Shown: in pieces, positions 4,128-6,317 of the stretch
How positions within the stretch are numbered: the stretch's first letter is position 1
How the letters are laid out: each line of letters opens with the position of its first letter
NCBI GenBank assembly: GCA_947624125.1
Contig: CANQIY010000059.1
Location: 1-6,317, forward strand
DNA from: an uncultured Bacilli bacterium
Lineage (GTDB): Bacteria > Bacillota_I > Bacilli_A > RF39 > UBA660
Direction: 5' to 3'
DNA: 6,317 nucleotides
The notes under the pieces: model-generated
What the model saw: the letters and a program-made list of their open reading frames with translations, nothing else
What the model was told of the DNA's origin: nothing
The model's database searches: none
Program-made: the position numbers and the translations under genes

Positions 4128-5855
4128 ATGGAAAATATATATCGAAATTGTTATTGTGGTGAAGTATCCAAAAAAGATATTGGGAAAAAAATAAAGGTAG
4201 CAGGTTGGATTAATTCCATCCGTAATTTAGGAAGTCTTGTCTTTATGACTCTTCGTGATGAAACAGGTTTAGTGCAAATAATTAGTGAAGATACCGACCT
4301 TTTTACAGATGTAACAAGAGAAAGTACAGCATCTATTACGGGAATTGTTAGACAAAGAAGTGATATTAATCCGAACATGAAAACGGGGAAAATCGAAATA
4401 GTTTTAGAAAAAATTGAAATTCTTGGCAAATGTCAAAATGTTTTACCATTTGAAATTAATCGTAGTAAAGATGCTAGCGAAGAAGCACGTCTTAAGTATC
4501 GTTATTTAGATTTAAGAAATCCACTTGTTCATGATAAAATCTTATTAAGAGTTAAAGTCATTGATTTTTTACGTAAACTAATGAAAGAAGAAAATTTTAC
4601 CGAAATATCAACCCCCATAATTACGGCAAGTAGTCCGGAAGGAGCAAGAGACTTTGTTATTCCCTCAAGAAATTACAAAGGAAAATTTTATGCTCTTCCT
4701 CAAGCTCCCCAAATATATAAACAATTGTTAATGGTTTCTGGTTTTAATCGTTATTTTCAAATTGCGCCATGTTTTCGTGATGAAGACTGCCGAGCTGATA
4801 GAACACTTGAATTCTATCAACTCGATTTAGAAATGAGTTTTGCCACAGAAGAAGATGTCTATGCTATTGGCGAAAAAATATTTTATGAGACATTTAAGGA
4901 ATTTTCCAATAAAAAAATTTCTCCTCTACCATTTAGAAGAATTCCTTATAAAGAAGCTATTTCGAAATATGGTAGTGATAAACCAGATTTACGTAATCCT
5001 TTAATTATTGAAGATATAAGTGCTATTTTTAAAGAAAGTGAATTTAATGGTTTTAGAGGTAAAGTAGTAAAAGCTATCAAAGTAAATAATTGTGATAAAC
5101 CTAATTCATGGTATAAAAAATTAGAAGAATTTATTAAAGAAAAAGGAGCTTTTGGCTTAAGTTATCTTAAAGTAAGTGAAGAAGGAATAAAATCAACAAT
5201 TACGAAATTCTTAAAGGAAAAGGAAATCGAAGCTTTACAAAAAGAGTTAAATTTAAAAAATAATGATGTTGTCTTTATTATTGCGGGAGATAAAAATATT
5301 TATAAACAAGCAGGAATTCTTCGTAATAAATTAGGAGAAGAGTTAGAACTTATCGATAAAAATAGTTTTGAATTCTGTATTGTTAATGATTTTCCTATGT
5401 ATGAATACAATGAAGATGAGAAAAAATGGGATTTTGGTCATAATCCATTTAGTATGCCTAAAGGAGGACTTAAAGCCCTTAATGAAGATGACATTGAAAG
5501 TATTGTAGCTTATCAATATGATTTTGTTTGTAATGGTAATGAGATGGCATCCGGTGCTGTTCGTAATCATGATTTAGATGTAATGAAGAAAGCATTTAGT
5601 ATTGCTGGTTATGATGAAGAAGTAGTTAAAAATAAATTTAGAAGTTTATATACAGCATTCTCATTCGGAGCTCCTCCTCATGCTGGAATGGCTCCGGGTA
5701 TAGACCGTATTATTATGCTTTTAACTGATGAAGAAAATTTACGAGAAGTTCAAGTCTTTCCACCTAATGTATCAGGCATCGATTTACTTATGGGAAGTCC
5801 TTCATTGTTAGATGAAAAACAATTAAGAGAATTACATATAAAAATTAGAGATTAA
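4128..5855 (+). CDS. aspS: aspartate--tRNA ligase (AspRS), bacterial type
   Basis: A class II synthetase that attaches aspartate to tRNA-Asp in the cytoplasm. Its 575 residues are slightly shorter than the usual 585-600. Domains: N-terminal OB-fold anticodon-binding domain (about 1-105), catalytic core beginning near RYLDLR (125-130), motif 2 FRDEDCRADR (216-225), YGSDKPDLRNP (281-291), a bacterial GAD insertion (about 295-410), and motif 3 GAPPHAGMAPGIDR (514-527). Motif variants stand out: EFYQLDLEMSF (228-238) where Bacillus and E. coli have PEFTQ, and HAGMAPG where most have HGG. This suggests a particular AspRS subtype, not loss of function. The ribosome site AAGGAGA (4114-4120) overlaps the hisS stop. 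Since asnS follows, Asn-tRNA is probably made directly and this AspRS need not be non-discriminating, though the sequence alone does not prove that. Confidence 0.97.
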   Translation: MENIYRNCYCGEVSKKDIGKKIKVAGWINSIRNLGSLVFMTLRDETGLVQIISEDTDLFTDVTRESTASITGIVRQRSDINPNMKTGKIEIVLEKIEILGKCQNVLPFEINRSKDASEEARLKYRYLDLRNPLVHDKILLRVKVIDFLRKLMKEENFTEISTPIITASSPEGARDFVIPSRNYKGKFYALPQAPQIYKQLLMVSGFNRYFQIAPCFRDEDCRADRTLEFYQLDLEMSFATEEDVYAIGEKIFYETFKEFSNKKISPLPFRRIPYKEAISKYGSDKPDLRNPLIIEDISAIFKESEFNGFRGKVVKAIKVNNCDKPNSWYKKLEEFIKEKGAFGLSYLKVSEEGIKSTITKFLKEKEIEALQKELNLKNNDVVFIIAGDKNIYKQAGILRNKLGEELELIDKNSFEFCIVNDFPMYEYNEDEKKWDFGHNPFSMPKGGLKALNEDDIESIVAYQYDFVCNGNEMASGAVRNHDLDVMKKAFSIAGYDEEVVKNKFRSLYTAFSFGAPPHAGMAPGIDRIIMLLTDEENLREVQVFPPNVSGIDLLMGSPSLLDEKQLRELHIKIRD

Positions 5856-5869
5856 AGGAGAAAAAAGAA

Positions 5870-6317
5870 ATGGATTTAAGAGATATATTTTTAGATACCG
5901 AAAAATATTTAGAAAAGGAAGTAACTATTAGTGGTTGGATTAGAAACCATCGTGATGGTAAAAATATAGGTTTTATTGATTTTTCAGATGGAACACATCA
6001 AAATCATTTACAAGTTGTCTATGATGATACTTTAGAAAATTTTACGCAAATTACCAAATTATTAATTGGTTGTGCTATTCAAGTAACGGGAAAAATTGTG
6101 AAGTCATCTGGTAAACAAGATATTGAAATGCAAGCCCAAAAAATTACTTTATTAGGTGACTGTAAAGACAATTATCCTCTTCAAGCAAAGGGAAGACCAA
6201 CAAGAGAATTTTTAAGAGAAATTGCTTATTTACGGCCAAGAACTAATTTATTTCAAGCTGTTTTTAGAGTAAGAAGTATTGCAGCTTATGCTATTCATAA
6301 GTATTTTCAAGAAAGAG
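5870..6317 (+). CDS. asnS: asparagine--tRNA ligase (AsnRS), 3' end beyond window
   Basis: The first 149 codons of a class II synthetase that charges tRNA-Asn; the gene runs off the end. The N-terminal OB-fold domain (about 17-96) holds SGWIRNHRDGKNIGFIDFSD (21-40) and LQVVYDD (47-53). The RDGKNIGFIDFSDG pattern and YLRPRTNLFQAVFRVRS (120-136) distinguish AsnRS from AspRS and LysRS. The catalytic core beyond motif 1 is missing from view. AAAGGAG (5854-5860) overlaps the aspS stop, 9 nt before ATG, and the gap between genes is 14 nt, so it belongs to the same T-box-controlled operon. Confidence 0.95.
   Translation, partial: MDLRDIFLDTEKYLEKEVTISGWIRNHRDGKNIGFIDFSDGTHQNHLQVVYDDTLENFTQITKLLIGCAIQVTGKIVKSSGKQDIEMQAQKITLLGDCKDNYPLQAKGRPTREFLREIAYLRPRTNLFQAVFRVRSIAAYAIHKYFQER

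Noticed and set aside
4151..4429. Minus-strand frame inside aspS
   Set aside because: It lies wholly within the strongly supported aspS gene on the other strand, with no matching family or ribosome site.
5343..5570. Second minus-strand frame inside aspS
   Set aside because: It is antisense to conserved AspRS catalytic-domain sequence and has no independent support.

Overview
The window is about 70% A+T. It carries a tRNA-Ser, a T-box leader, short ribosome-site-led gene spacings and no in-frame TGA codon (TGG is used for Trp; stops are TAA or TAG). This fits a low-GC Gram-positive bacterium with the standard genetic code. My inference, with moderate confidence, is an uncultured gut-type Bacilli/Erysipelotrichia-like lineage rather than a UGA-Trp mycoplasma.

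Layout. (1) Bases 1-126: the 3' part of tRNA-Ser(GCU) and its terminator. (2) Bases 208-801: an accessory locus read on the minus strand. In transcription order it has a promoter overlapped by two palindromes, two tandem structured RNA repeats 60 nt apart, an intrinsic terminator, a strong ribosome site, and a 122-residue MazF/PemK-like toxin. No protein antitoxin is visible. This is the architecture of a type III (RNA-antitoxin) toxin-antitoxin system and is the most interesting item here. (3) Bases 969-1239: an orphan hairpin with a minus-strand T tract, then AT-rich sequence with no supported gene. (4) Bases 1240-2571: a small two-helix membrane protein, and a membrane-anchored extracellular protein with tandem Ig/FnIII-like domains and paired cysteines under its own promoter. 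(5) Bases 2589-6317: a housekeeping operon with a sigma-A-type promoter and a T-box riboswitch, followed by hisS, aspS and a truncated asnS, 12-14 nt apart.

How it works together. The T-box should read the charging of tRNA-Asp, and possibly tRNA-His because the specifier holds overlapping GAC and CAC codons. It would then switch three class II aminoacyl-tRNA synthetase genes together. The left half looks like an accessory insertion between a tRNA gene and this conserved operon. The RNA repeats there would be expected to be processed by, and to inhibit, the toxin endoribonuclease.
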